64,000 bases of DNA from Jackrogersella multiformis (taxonomy: Eukaryota; Ascomycota; Sordariomycetes; Xylariales; Hypoxylaceae). This document shows, piece by piece, positions 12,563-24,455 of this stretch. Each line of letters starts with the position of its first letter. The first letter of the stretch is position 1. The translations under genes and the position numbers were made by a program. The DNA is taken from positions 3,348,001 through 3,412,000 of the forward strand of contig CADCXD010000005.1 of assembly GCA_902806575.1 (NCBI GenBank), given 5' to 3'. The notes under the pieces were generated by a model. It was given only the letters and a program-made list of their open reading frames with translations, had not been told where the DNA came from and ran no database searches.

Positions 12563-15259
12563 TATGTGCTTATTCTGCTGCAAAGAGAATATTCGTCTCT
12601 CGCCGCGGTCCCTATTTGCTAGCAACCGGGGTCTCCTTCGATTGGCTTATTCGGATCGCTCTCGCTAACATCCAGAGGATAATAAACTTAGCTTCAAATG
12701 CGACGATGACTTGATCGATGGAAGTAGGTGACTAATTAGGTACTTGCTCCGTCAAATAAGAGATTCGCCAGGCTTGCGGTAAGCGCGCTGAATACAAGGA
12801 TTTCCGATTCACTCTCAAATCCTTGGAGAGCTAGCCACAGATACTTACAAAAGAAATTGTGTACATTGATATCTTATTTATTAGTGAAAACCCGAACTTG
12901 AACCATTGCGGCCCTAATGGATCCTCCCAGACAATAGCTGATTTGTCTACCATAACAAGACGGAGTTCTTATTGAGTTCATCGTCGTATGGAAGCCCCGC
13001 AAATGCGGTGAGATGAGATCCATTAGCCAAGGCCGACAGGGCGCTGGATAGCATGGCATGTGGGTATCATGTGGGTAGCAATAATAGCATCGAGTTCAGT
13101 TCGTGTCTACATAGTATTACACTAGTATTTCGACGAATTATCCTGGAGGACAAGGGGGAGAAACCCGTTGCCTAAATCGATCTAGGGAATCCCCGTACTT
13201 AAGAGCCGAAGACAGTCTGCCGGGTTTAAGATACCATACCTGGGTAGTGTAGTGTGGCAATGGCATTTCCGATTGGGGAGGCTCAGACGATGTGGTGAAC
13301 TTTTCATGCCTGTGCCACAAGTCTGCATATGCAGTGCAAACGACCCTTTTCATGGTCAGCTTGCCCTCTGGTAATTTCGAGATCAGGCAACGATATTTCA
13401 AGGTTTAGAAAGATGATGGTGGTGGCTTGACCCCTTTACAAACTACCAAGCCACCCGATGAACGTTTCACGAGGTCTATCTGCGCAGCTGGGTGAGATTC
13501 TTCGGCCGATGATATTACCAAGCCGCCGGTCCCACTCGGGGGTTCAGAGCGGCCCGCGTGGATTTTAGTGGCCATCTCGATCCGGGGACAAGGTGGTGAC
13601 CCACTGTAGGAATACGCTACCATACTAAGTAATGCACATAGTACGTAGTGTAGTATGCACTTTAGCAATCTCAGCCTTAAAATAAGGGGCCTATGACTCG
13701 TCAGCGTTCCAGTCCCAGTCCCAGTCCCAGTTACATTGGACAAGAGCCGATAACCGTCTGCGTGTGTATTAGTGCCAAGGGCAGGTCGGTCAAGCTTACG
13801 TGAGATCTCTTTAATCCGCATTTCCCACGTTTCCATGCTCCCACGTTGGCAGGTTAGCAGAGATAGGTAAAACGCTATCTCGGGTATCGACAGTGCCGGA
13901 CCATCGGGATCTTCTGCATGAGGTGGGACTCATCAGCCGAGAAAAAAAAGGATGAATGAATGTATTCGTACTGTAGGTAGGTATTCTTTCTTATACATAC
14001 CTAGCCTAGGTGCATAGTAAATAGGAGTGCCGAAAAACACGATGTGCGAGCCTAGTGTTAGACACATACGGGATATAATTCAAAGTTGTAAGTCGCTCAG
14101 TTGAGAAAAGTTCCAATAAAATAAGTACCTACCTATAGGTACTTACATAGTACATGTACCAGGTATTATATCGGTACCGAGGTAGGTACTTCCCATTATT
14201 ATGTAGATCTAACAGGGCTCTGAGTCAGAAAGTGGGTATCCACTTAAGAAACATTAGTCAAGCAATCTTACTAGTAGGGAAAGCACGCGATATGCAGGCT
14301 GTGCTGTACGTAAACCTTACAATAGTGTAGACCCCTAAAGGCAACCTTCTCTTATGCGTGACACTTTAAATGTTTTAATGATCCTACCTAATGTACGAAA
14401 AGAACAACTAAAACTTAACAACTTTACGGCGTACCTAGATTAAGATTCAAGATAAATTTATCAACCCGAAAATAGAAATGTTACCTTATAGTAAACCGAG
14501 GTGAATAAACAATTATAAGATATTTTAAAAAGTAATCGTAAATTACCTCCAGTACCTTATTTTATAGTGTTATAAAGTTGACGTACTATTTTCCTTACCT
14601 CCAAGTGTACCAAGAAAGGCCATCCGCATAAGATTGGGTACCTACATGAGCTGACAGTTTGTTACATCCATAGCATGATATTTCGGTATTACCTACACGC
14701 GATGAAACGTTTTAATCACTTAATGTAAGATCACTCCCAAGTAATTTAAGTGGAGGGAAGACATCTTTAAGAAACATGCTTGAAAGCTACGGTTCAAGTG
14801 GAGAACGACACTAATAGTATATTGACATACACTACATACATACCACAACCTCGTGAGGCTAAACAAGAAATTACCTAGGTACCTATAGGTACACCAGTTA
14901 AATATAATAGAAATATAAGATGGTCAACGCAGAGCATAGCCAATCCGCAAAGTTCATAATAGCCTACCTGGGAAGTTACATTGTATTGACCCAGCACCAA
15001 GGTAGCCAATAAACAATTGGCTATGGCTAGCGTTACGAGGTGTTTATCTCTTACAGCGCAATCAACTCTTGCAATTAGTAAACAACTCTCTTATCGCACC
15101 ACGGATCTATTAGTAAGTAGGGTCATCATTAATCCTCAACAGCCTAACCAGGTAGGTAGGTATCTCGATAGTCGTGTCGTATGTCATAACTCATTCGCCT
15201 CTTCCCAAACCGCTACGCATACAAGATAATAGACATCCAAGATAACAGACACGGCATCC
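12563..15259. other. Intergenic region of 2.7 kb
   Basis: Upstream region of the transcription factor and 3' flank of the SMP/C2 gene. It contains CCTAGG repeats (near 13975-14000, 14110-14190, 14873-14892 and 15148) and a short CAGTCC tandem near 13710. Short frames at 12874-13836 show no family resemblance. Confidence 0.5.
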
Positions 15260-18200
15260 TTAGACTTCAGTCTCAACGCCGGTCTCCTTGTCGCTATGGT
15301 GGAACATATCGCTGATATTACCCTTCAGCCTGCTCAGCTTGCCGCCGAGGTGTTCGGCCTCCCTCGCGGGCCGGAACTGCATGATGCCGCGATGTTTGCG
15401 GTGCAGCTGTTTGTGGTGGTCCTTGTAGTCGCGCAGCTGGTTTCGCACGCCCCTCGACCCGTCGTCGGGATCGTTGTGGCCCGGAGCTAGCACCGAGGTA
15501 GCTACTTCGGTCGTTCCTTCGACCGGGTTACGGAGGATGTTCTTGACCTTCTTCAATTTTGACAAGGACAGTTTGGACGAACTCGACGATCCCAAACCAC
15601 CGTCATCGTCATCTGAGCTAGAGGCCGACGAATCATCGTTGGTGTGAACACGGAGCTTCTTGCGAGTCTCGCCTTCCGAGTCATTGCCGCCCGTTGTATC
15701 GGACTCGCTTTCCGATTCATCCTCCGATTCGTCGAGCTTCTCGTCGGTGATCGTGTCCAAGCATTCCATGACATTCTGCAGGTCGGCATTCTTAGCCTGG
15801 GAAGCATAGCTCTTGTGAAACCCAGAGAGACCACGCCAGAATTTCAGATCCAGTTCAACCTCGCCTAAGGGTTGCTCATTATCTTCCATGCCATTGTAGT
15901 CGCAGCAGGATTGCGCTTTTCGAACGCCATCCTTCGATCCTTTCCACACCTTCAAGGACCTCGTATCACTTTCCTCGTCCACGAGTTCGTGAAGCCACAA
16001 GACTGCGAAGGCAGCAGTTTTATCATGTCCGAGCATAGATTCGCGGAATTCAATCACCGCAGCTGAAGAATATCGCTTACGGATCGCCAAAAACACAGCC
16101 TCATGATCCTTGACACTCTTAGGTACCCACTGGCCGTTTTCGGGATACATCTTAGCTTTCCCCAGGTTAGTTCTAATCTTAATTCGATGCTCTGACAATG
16201 ACTTCGGTAAGTCCCCTTTCGCCTTGATTGGTCCGTTGATCTCCAACGTTCCGTAATCCCATCCCCTGAGATTTGGAGGAAGTTTGATCTCCACGCTCCG
16301 CCAGACCATGCTAATGCGAGCTCTTCCGAACCCAATTCCTCCGACCACTACAATACAATAGATTAGTAACTATCCATAGCGAGGTGAGGTATGACCAATA
16401 CTGAACTCTTCACGATCTGGGCCCGAGATCTACATGAGCTGAAGAGGAAGAAGAAAAGGTGAGAGATCTGAGATACCAAAGGTTGACTTACAAGGGTAGT
16501 TTCCCATCATCTGGCTCCTACTCGCGAAGACTTTTCGCAGGGGGAGGTAGACGATTCCTATCAACGGATCGCCCTCACGCTCTCGTGCGTCCCATACACT
16601 GACAATGACCTCGGTATCTCTCCAGTCCCGAACGAACCGCTCGGTCCCAGCATTGAAGAATGGCTTCGAATTCTTGGGTTTCGTGCGCGTCCGATATATC
16701 TTCTTGTGATTCATTACGACGGTGCAATAACTATCAGGCATATCGTCATTTTGCTCAGCTTCATCCTCCTCGTCGCCGCCTCTATCTTGCTTCTGAAGTT
16801 TCTGAACCTCTAAACCGGTGATATTGTGTATTTGCACGCTGAGAACGCCCGAGACAAAGTCGGTAGACGGCGGGGCTGAAATGATCATAGACTCTTCAAG
16901 TTCCCTGTAATCCTGGGCTTTCTGTTGCTTTACTTCGTCGTCGTCTGAAGGCTTGCCTGCCTCCCTGAGCTTGTGCTCGGACAACTCGGAGACATATCGT
17001 TTGAGTTGATCAAGGGTTCTTATTTCTTCGTTGACGGTTTGCTGTTCAAGTTCCTTCGATGTGATCCTCATCTTCGAGAAGTATCCAACAGACCATGATA
17101 ATGATCCTGGCATTCTCTCGTCAGGATCTTGACCAGTAAAGCGGTCCTCGCGGTCCAGAACTCGGTTGGGATTTTTCATAAGACTTTTTAGGTCTATCTC
17201 CACGCGGCCTAGATCGTCATCCGCGGACCATTTATCCGAGTCCCAGAGTTGCAGCCTCAGTTTTTCGTCTGCATTGACCTCCTCTGGGGTAACGAGAATG
17301 CTTGCCCACTCATGCCAGTTTGGTTCGTCATCCTCCATGACAATACGGGTCGAAGCAACTGGCTTGCCGAATTTACCCCAGGATACAGTGACATACGAGT
17401 CGCTCGAACCACCCGTAAGGCCGATCCCACCGTCTCCCTGTTTGAAGCTGCGTGCCTGCTTGATAAAAATCCAGACGACACCTAGGCTAGTCGTATCCTT
17501 CTTAAAGTCTTCTCCTACGAGCATGTCCTTTAGATTGAGAGTCAAGCTCTTAGGAGCTACGTATTCTGCAAGAGCAGCATCGATTGAAGAATTGACGAAG
17601 GATGATATCAAGGGAACATCTGTAAGGCTGAAGCTTTTCTTCGAAAGAGGGATGCATGAAATACTAGCTTTCGGCTGTCCAAGAAAAGTCATGGTGCATA
17701 ATGATATGAAAGGAGGGTCTGGTGTCAGTTGGAGTCGTAGCCGCACAGTCATGATAAGACCCTTCAACTCAACCCATACTGGAATGGCCATCCCTCCAGG
17801 GAGGTAAAACTTTAGGTAAAGATGGGCGTTCTTAGCCTTCGCCTTCAAGGAGCTACCAGACGAGCGACTTCGGTAGGCTAGCGCGAGTTCCATGTTGACA
17901 AAATCACCTTCCTCGGCTTCTAATCCCTCTTTCAGGGTTTCTTGCTCTTGCTCTTCTTGCTTTGGATCTTTTCCTTTTTCGTTATGTCGCTCTGGCATAT
18001 CTTCACTATTTTCGCGGTTATCGACACTTCTTCGAGGGTTCTGCGGCTCCGTCCGGTCACCTCCTGTGCCCTTGTCGTCCCTACGAAGCTGTCCGTCAGA
18101 ACTAACAGTTTCACTAGCAGCACCGGTCGGCAGCCACCGCACACCGAGTATGCGGATGGCCTCGCTACCTTGTCCCATATCATCGACGCTGACCATTTTG

Positions 18201-19333
18201 ATGACTTTAGGCAGGGACGCTTGCATAATATCTTCGATTTGGTCCACAAGCGAGGCGAAGAGATCCGGATTGACGAGCGGCCAGATAGCCGAGAAAAGGC
18301 TATTCAACCATTGCACCGATTCTGGTAGCTCTTCATCATTGCTTAGGATAGCCTGCTCCTCTCGCCTCGCGGCATCCCACGTCTCATCTTCGAAGATCTC
18401 ACCAGCTTTCTTGCCTACCCACTTCCCCATGCCAAAAACAGTCATTGCCCCTAGGGGAACAAACAGAGATATACTAAACAGAGCGGACCAGCCATTACCA
18501 GCGAAAATGGTTGGTGCAAGTAATAGAACAGCTGCTAGAGACCCGACCCCTGCCAAGCCAGCGTATACCGCTTGCTGGTAAACGGCAGCTAGCTTCTGTC
18601 TTGTATGCTCAAAATTCGGTGGTGGGAATAACCTTTTCATACCATTATATGTTCGCTGCAGCTTTTCCCGCTCCGCTCTAAGTTCTTGGTCCGACTTTGA
18701 AGTGCCTTGCGGCCCCGTAGCAGTATCGTGGTATAGTCCCGGCTCCGGCTCGTTCTGGGGAACCGAGCTCAGATCCTTCTCCGTCTGGTCGTGTATGACA
18801 ATAGGTAAATGAGTGACTGGATCCGTTACTTCACGTCCCTCTCCTTGCCTCTTAATTTTCTTCATCGCCTTGCGCTTTTCTTTGGGGTCGACGGCGCTCG
18901 CGACAGTTTCGGTTGCTGACTTATCTTGTCCGCCTTTCTTTTGATTTCCACCTTCTTGATGGTCATCCGATCCTTTTAGTGGTCCATCTTCTACCTGATC
19001 TACCTGAGACTCTTCGTTGCTATTATCTACTTCTTCTTCGAATGGATACCGCGGGTGACCGGCGTAGTTGTGGTTCGTAGAGGGATATGGGTCGTGTCGA
19101 GACTTCGGAACATCTTCACCCTTGATAACGGCTTTAGCAGACTCAAACATTCGCCTGGGTCTGGAATGATCCTCGGGTCCTTGTTGAGCTTCTTCCTCGT
19201 CTTCTATCGACCCAGCTAACTCCTTTCTGCGTTGTCGGTAACCCTGGACGGTAGGTATTGGATGTTTGGCATCGCGAGGTTTGCCATACTCTCTTCCAGA
19301 TGTATCCTGGTCGAAATCCACCTGGTTTTCCAT
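15260..19333 (-). CDS. SMP and C2 domain membrane-contact protein, Mug190/tricalbin-like
   Basis: Predicted ER-anchored tether of 1309 aa. Exons are 16492-19333 and 15260-16347, joined in phase across a 144-nt intron ending TATTGTAG. Layout: a charged disordered N-terminus (1-240); a hydrophobic hairpin at about 255-300 that should insert in the ER; a lipid-binding SMP-type region at about 335-605, interrupted by a highly charged insert at about 405-478; a first C2 domain at about 617-720 (ending DSDKWSADDDLGRVEIDL, with acidic calcium-loop residues); a second C2 domain at about 828-960 spanning the splice junction; then a long acidic, Ser-rich tail. This order matches fungal proteins named after S. 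pombe Mug190 and the wider tricalbin/extended-synaptotagmin family, which bridge ER and plasma membrane. The C-terminal domain in exon 2 is family-specific and of unknown role. Confidence 0.85.
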
Positions 19334-20099
19334 GTTTTCCTAATGAATAAACAGTCGGCTATACTCAAACGATTGAATCGTGATCTAGTAAGGTATGGGC
19401 ACAATATACCTTGGGTGGGTAGAGAACGGACAAAGATTACTAGTTGAGAATAGAATGAAAATAGAAGTTGTCATTATTAGGATATAGGTAATACAGTGAG
19501 TGATACATAGAGGACAAGAAAACATGATTGCTCTTGCATCATTGTGCGAGAAGCGTGAAGATGGATTGGGTGTACAACAAACGTTCGAGTACCTAGCACC
19601 TGCAGTGGCAGAGTAGAGCTGGCAGAGTGGGTAAGATGATGCAGTAGTATGAGATCATCGCCTATCAGGTACCTAGGTAGGTATGACATCCATATGTTTT
19701 ACACCAGGAGCACCCCAGCTACTCACGCTTATAGTGGGGTCTAAACTGTAAGTGACGCAGCCTGCGCAGCTAAAACATGGGTAACCTTGGAAGGTAACAG
19801 GTAGGTGCCTGAAAAAGCTCCGGTCTTAGGGGCTTTAGCTCCTAGGTACCATGTACTTAGGTACACAAGCAGACAAGTATTAAGGGTTTCCCCACATAAT
19901 TTCACCTCCAACTAATAAAATCTCATCTCTTCCTCGCCTTCGACACATAATAAGTGACATACCTTAGGTAGGTAACTACATACAGGTAGGTAGTCCTAAG
20001 CAATGGCAGCCAAGCCCGATGTTTCAATGTTTTAGGAAAAGCAGGGCAAGTTGCCAAGTTTGGAACCTTCCCTACCTCTTATACCTTAATAACTGACCT
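19334..20099. other. Intergenic spacer with CCTAGG repeats
   Basis: Upstream region of the SMP/C2 gene and 3' flank of the methyltransferase. ACCTAGGT is at 19671-19678, with more partial copies up to about 19990. No gene is seen. Confidence 0.5.
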
Positions 20100-20750
20100 T
20101 CAGGGGGTGTGATGTGACTCCTGCTCCTGTTCACCATCCACTGGTTTGGGTCGAAGAAGATAACAATGATGGTAGATATCCGGGTCGCTCTCCTTGAGTT
20201 TAGGCGTCGGAATCTTAGCTATGACCTCGACGTCGAACGGACGCTCTTCGATATCAAACCGGCTTGAAGAATAGCTCAGGGAGATCCAGATCCCACCATC
20301 GGCGAGGCATTTCTTGACCTCGGAGATCATCCTCAAGAGCGCCGTTTTCCCGCCGCAGGAGACAGCGTCGACCGTGCTCTTGTCCACGACCACGTCAAAC
20401 CTCTGGTCTCGTGGTAGGTCGCGCCCGAGCTGCGTGGCATCAGCGACGAGGTACTTCATCTTTGCCTCGCCAAAGGCGGCCTCCTCCAGCTGGCGCCCGC
20501 GCTCGATGGCCAGCGGTTCGTAGTCGACGTTCGTTACGTTTGGGTAACCACTCGCGCGGAAGTAGTTCTGCAGGTCGCTCGTGCCTGAGCCTAGCTGCAG
20601 GATCCTGAGTGGGTTCTCGCGACGAGCCAGCGCCGAGAGGTGAGGCGCTATGATGGCCATAAAAGATTCCGAAGATGCCAGCCACTCGAAGGACGTCTCA
20701 GACTTGAACCGCTCGTGCCAATAGCTCTGCTTCTCGAAATCTGCAGGCAT
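20100..20750 (-). CDS. Class I SAM-dependent methyltransferase, METTL13/EEF1AKMT4-like
   Basis: Single-exon protein of 216 aa. It has an N-terminal YWHERF segment typical of this group, motif I ILQLGSGTSDL (SAM-binding glycine loop, about residues 49-59), an acidic residue after the second strand in NVDYEPL, a VADATQL segment, and the hallmark VVDKSTVDAV following motif II. The last strand region is GGIWISLSY. This pattern is that of small cytosolic methyltransferases related to the METTL13 N-terminal domain and EEF1AKMT4, some of which methylate lysines of elongation factor 1A. The actual substrate cannot be read from sequence. Length fits the single-domain members. It lies between two other minus-strand genes but with spacers large enough for its own promoter. 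Confidence 0.85.
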   Translation of the reverse strand: MPADFEKQSYWHERFKSETSFEWLASSESFMAIIAPHLSALARRENPLRILQLGSGTSDLQNYFRASGYPNVTNVDYEPLAIERGRQLEEAAFGEAKMKYLVADATQLGRDLPRDQRFDVVVDKSTVDAVSCGGKTALLRMISEVKKCLADGGIWISLSYSSSRFDIEERPFDVEVIAKIPTPKLKESDPDIYHHCYLLRPKPVDGEQEQESHHTP

Positions 20751-21560
20751 CGCGAATCACACCAAGTATGCTGGCTATACAACTAGATAAGCAACCAACA
20801 GATTTAATTTGTTTCTCGATTTAGCAATTGGTATTCTTTTGCTCTCCGAGGACTTGGTTAAATGTTGAGATTCTAGGTCATAGGCCCCTTTCTCTTCAAC
20901 GTCTCAAATTCCGTGAATTAATTGGAAAAATCTGACCGGTCGCAGCATTTCCACTTTCCAAATTTAGCATCAACAGATGGATTTATCGTAGACCGCCTTT
21001 TTCATATGTGCTATTTTCATTTAGGAAATCCGCGATCAAATCACGAATGTTTTTAGGCATTCCTTCAATATATGCAAATATCCGATAAAGTGCTAGGGAT
21101 ATAGCCAATACATCAACCCTCAATGGAACGAGGTGTTGGTATTCAGAACTGATCATCACCAATCTCACATCTTGGACTATGATCTAAGATTCTTATCTGA
21201 TACATTTTTATTAAGTTCTTGTAAAGAGTTCCACAGAAGCTATCTCCCACAACTTCCCCGAAGTCACTTTTTACAATACGAGGTCACAGTCAACAGTAAC
21301 TCATTTCAATGCCAATAATATATTAACCAGCTTGCAGTCGATTACATAACTTTCTTAGAGCAACACACAAGACAGCCTATAACCGATAAGTTAGCCTAAC
21401 AGCTACCTATACTAAAACCCAATCCAACTAACCCCTTTATCCTTTCAACCCCCTGATCCCAGTGGCAAAATGCCATATCAAAAAAAAATAAAAAGGAAAG
21501 AAAAAATAATACATGGCAGACCAAACAACTTCATAACAAGCCTCGCGGATCCTTCCAATG
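20751..21560. other. Intergenic spacer
   Basis: Upstream of the methyltransferase and 3' flank of the 601-aa gene. A 61-codon minus-strand frame at 20983-21168 reads like a helical peptide but has no ATG and no splice partner; it may be a remnant. Nothing else is seen. Confidence 0.4.
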
Positions 21561-23438
21561 CTAAGTCGACACCGTAATAGGTCTTGGCCTCTTAGTGTCA
21601 AATGCGTCAACAGTACTGGCCTTCCGTTTCAAGGAACGTCCTGACGAAAACCCGGAAAATGACGGCTTGCGGCCCTGGGGCTGCTGATCCAGGAAAGAGA
21701 CCCTCTTCCTACGGCCGAGGGGCTTGTCGTCTCCGCGCAGGTCATCGAAGTCATCGAACGGTGTCGAGCCACGCTCGGAACCGACGTGATGATAATCAGG
21801 CTTCTCCTCGTCTCCCTCGTCGGTCTTCCGAGGGTCTGTTTCAAACCGCGTGGCCTGGGCCCTGTACTGAGTACCCCCACCTTTACTACCTTGCCTGGAA
21901 TTTCCGGCGCGTTTATTACCTTGCTGGACTTTCGGAAGTGCAACTTGGACTTTCGGAGGTGGAGGTTGGACTTTCGGAGGTGGAATTTCGACTTTCGGAA
22001 GTAGTGGAAAGTCGTTTATCGAAAATGATGGTGGTGGTGGGGGGGGTCTTTCCGCCATCACGATGGTACCTGAGGTGAAAGTTATCGGTTCTCTGGGAAA
22101 TCGCAATTCTACCCGTCTTTGGAAGCACCCATCAATAAGTTGAGGGCTTGGAGCCTCTCCACTATGTCTCAGCAACTTTGTTGGGAAATTACTATAAACA
22201 AGTGCCTGGCGTCCGCCTTCGGAGGATGATTGTGTCGCTTCCTCACCGTGGAGGGCCAATGACGTTTTAACCCGGTTGATGGTGTTAAGAAATTCTGTCA
22301 AGTCGGGAGTATCATACTCAGCACCTACTTGCGAAAAATCGACTCCCCTCTGTGTCATTTCAAGGACTCGGAAGACATGATTAAGGAAGCGTTCATAGCA
22401 GATGTCTACTTCCCCGCCGCCTCGGTTTTGCCATTCTATCCGTCGGTATTCTTCTTTGCGCCTTCTACTAGCACCTGGACCGTAATGAATTTGTGGGAAG
22501 TTTCCCGGGGGGGAAATTCGACGCCAGAAAACATCGAAAACTGCATGTTTCCACGTTGTGAATTCGTTGATAATTACAACGGCATAACTAAAAAAGTCAC
22601 CCGCCCTTGTTCGTACGCCATCACTATCATATGAAAGTGCATTTTGTACTAAATAGGATATCATTAGTTTTATATATCATCATGCCAATATCAATTTCAA
22701 CACGGGGCATCTGTTCATACCAATAGCAACAGCTTCATGATGCCTTATACGGTAGATGGACTCGAAGATTCTTTCCACATATTCTTGGGTGCCAGTGAAT
22801 AACCTTTCGCTGGTATCCACACTGGGGGCTGTGAGCCATATCATATCTTCCTCGATCCTGAAGCCGTGAACCAGGGAGTTCATAATATGTGACCTTTGGC
22901 TGGTCATCGCAACTATATCATCCCTGTGTTCGAAGTTGAAGTCGTAGAGCGACGCAGTGGTAAAATTTCGCATACGAGCTTTCATATAAAATCTACCCCA
23001 GTTGATAGACATATTTACCAGAGTTTGGATGTTCTTATCGTCCGTAAAGTGCTGGCCAAAGGCGGCCCCCATTCTTGCCCGAATATACCCTTCAGTATCT
23101 CCACTGGTACCTTGGATATAACCTCTGAGATAGTCGGCGAGTGTATCGTACTCGAGAAGGAAATGCCTCCCGATAAAGTTCCCGTACAGGGGGGTAGCAC
23201 TATAAGCATTGTAATCCCAACCGATCGGATCGGGGCTTATAGAGCTATATATCTCAGCCTCCGCTAGAAACCCATTTAACCAGTCTAACTTCTCGCGTGG
23301 GAGCGATTTCAGAAATAAGATCACGCCCACGTTCGGTGCCGTACTCTGCATGGCTGATGTCGGTCTTCCTATGGGTAGCCATTTCGTTCGGCTGAACTGT
23401 GAATTTAGATGGTCGTCTCTCCAATCGGTTCCCGACAT
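21561..23438 (-). CDS. Unrecognised 601-aa protein with a disordered tail
   Basis: Exons are 22721-23438 and 21561-22648, joined in phase (G|TA) across a 72-nt intron with donor GTATGA, branch-like ACTAAT and acceptor TTTAG. Without splicing, two separate frames appear. Residues 1 to about 340 look globular and mixed alpha/beta, with many aromatic residues and no membrane segment. From about 440 the protein is disordered: poly-Pro, then four PKV units (about 457-481) encoded by tandem CTTTCGGA repeats, a charged stretch, a KRVSF motif at 554-558 that fits the RVxF docking motif of protein phosphatase 1, and a bipartite basic stretch KRKASTVDAFDTKRPRP (about 580-596) that resembles a nuclear localisation signal. 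I do not recognise the globular domain. It lies 0.7 kb from retroelement A. Confidence 0.75.
21924..22001 (-). repeat. In-frame tandem repeat encoding PKV units
   Basis: Four copies of a CTTTCGGA-containing unit (roughly 18-24 bases apart on the plus strand) lie within the 601-aa gene and encode successive PKV units spaced by prolines. Copy number is a likely length polymorphism. Confidence 0.7.
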
Positions 23439-24136
23439 CGTGAAGACAGTCCTATCTGGAGTATGCAGGCGCTGGTTTTATTCAATTTGTTAGAGCTACT
23501 AGGAGAGTGTGCAGCAACCGAGTCTTGGATAGGAAGGTATTACAATACGAGGCAAGTTCAATGGCTCCCCCTAGTATGACTTTGACATATAGTTAGATTG
23601 AATATAAGGTACGAAGTTATTAACAGATCGGTTGCGGAAACGACCCAAAGGACAAAGCAGCATGGAACCGGGGGGTATGTTTGAATCCGCTTTGTAAGCC
23701 TACTCGCCGTAAACTTGATGCGTTATCACACAAAGAAAGCCCTTTATTCTACTAATTAGCTAGGTTGTATTCCAATTTACCTTTTTGGTAGCAACTAGGT
23801 TAGGGTGAAGAATACCACAAAGCTCGAAGATGGTAATAGTAATGGACAAGAAATATTCTAACCTAATAGAGGCTTCCCATGCTAATGTCAGTAGGTGGAA
23901 TGTAGACATGACACGAACTAAACCCACAAGAAAACGTTCCGTGTAAAAGGGGGTTTTGTGGTTGTACTCTGGCACACCTTACATACCTGGGTACCTAGTA
24001 AATGAGATTTTCTTATGATCTGTACAATAAGGAGGTGTATTACATGATGATATTAAGGTAGTCGTTTAGTTAACATGGTTAAGACTACAACTATTATTTA
24101 CTTACCTAGGTACAGATCCGTACATAATACCTGGAA
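23439..24136. other. Spacer between the 601-aa gene and retroelement A
   Basis: Putative promoter region of the 601-aa gene. It contains a CCTAGG copy near 24105. No gene is seen. Base composition is ordinary up to the retroelement edge. Confidence 0.45.
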
Positions 24137-24141
24137 TAACA
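24137..24141. repeat. Target-site duplication, left copy (TAACA)
   Basis: TAACA directly precedes the TGTCATACGG start of the retroelement and is repeated directly after its right end at 31028-31032. A 5-bp duplication is typical of gypsy integrases. Confidence 0.85.
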
Positions 24142-24455
24142 TGTCATACGGATAGGCTCCACAAAGCAGAGTATGATCAATATATGCATGCATGTTGGTT
24201 AATACGAAATATGTTGGAACTTATGAAACAAAGCTATTGGATAAGGTTAATTAGAAGACTTAATTAATATATGTAAGATTGAACCAACAGGAATAAAAAG
24301 GCGCTAACGACGCTTAAGAAGATATTTAAATTGTATATATATAAGTTATTACGCCTTGCTTTATAAGAAAAGATAAAAGGTAAGGACCTTAAAATTATAA
24401 AGAATTATAATTCGAAATTAAATTATAATTTTAAGCTTTATTTGTCCTTATTATA
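24142..24455 (+). repeat. 5' LTR of element A
   Basis: 314 bp, same length as the 3' LTR. The left 150 bases retain many C and G (TGTCATACGGATAGG and on) while the right part is RIP-converted. Its counterpart at 30714-31027 shows the reverse, so the two together reveal the original LTR. Confidence 0.9.

Noticed and set aside
13405..13836. 143-codon minus-strand frame with a GT repeat stretch
   Set aside because: The Gly-Thr run is just the CAGTCC tandem translated; no family resemblance and an isolated location.
20983..21168. 61-codon minus-strand frame that reads like a helix
   Set aside because: Starts at GTG, has an upstream stop and no splice partner; kept only as a possible remnant.
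6174..23438. Secondary-metabolite cluster around the Zn2Cys6 regulator
   Set aside because: No polyketide synthase, peptide synthetase, terpene cyclase, P450 or exporter nearby; neighbours are housekeeping-type.
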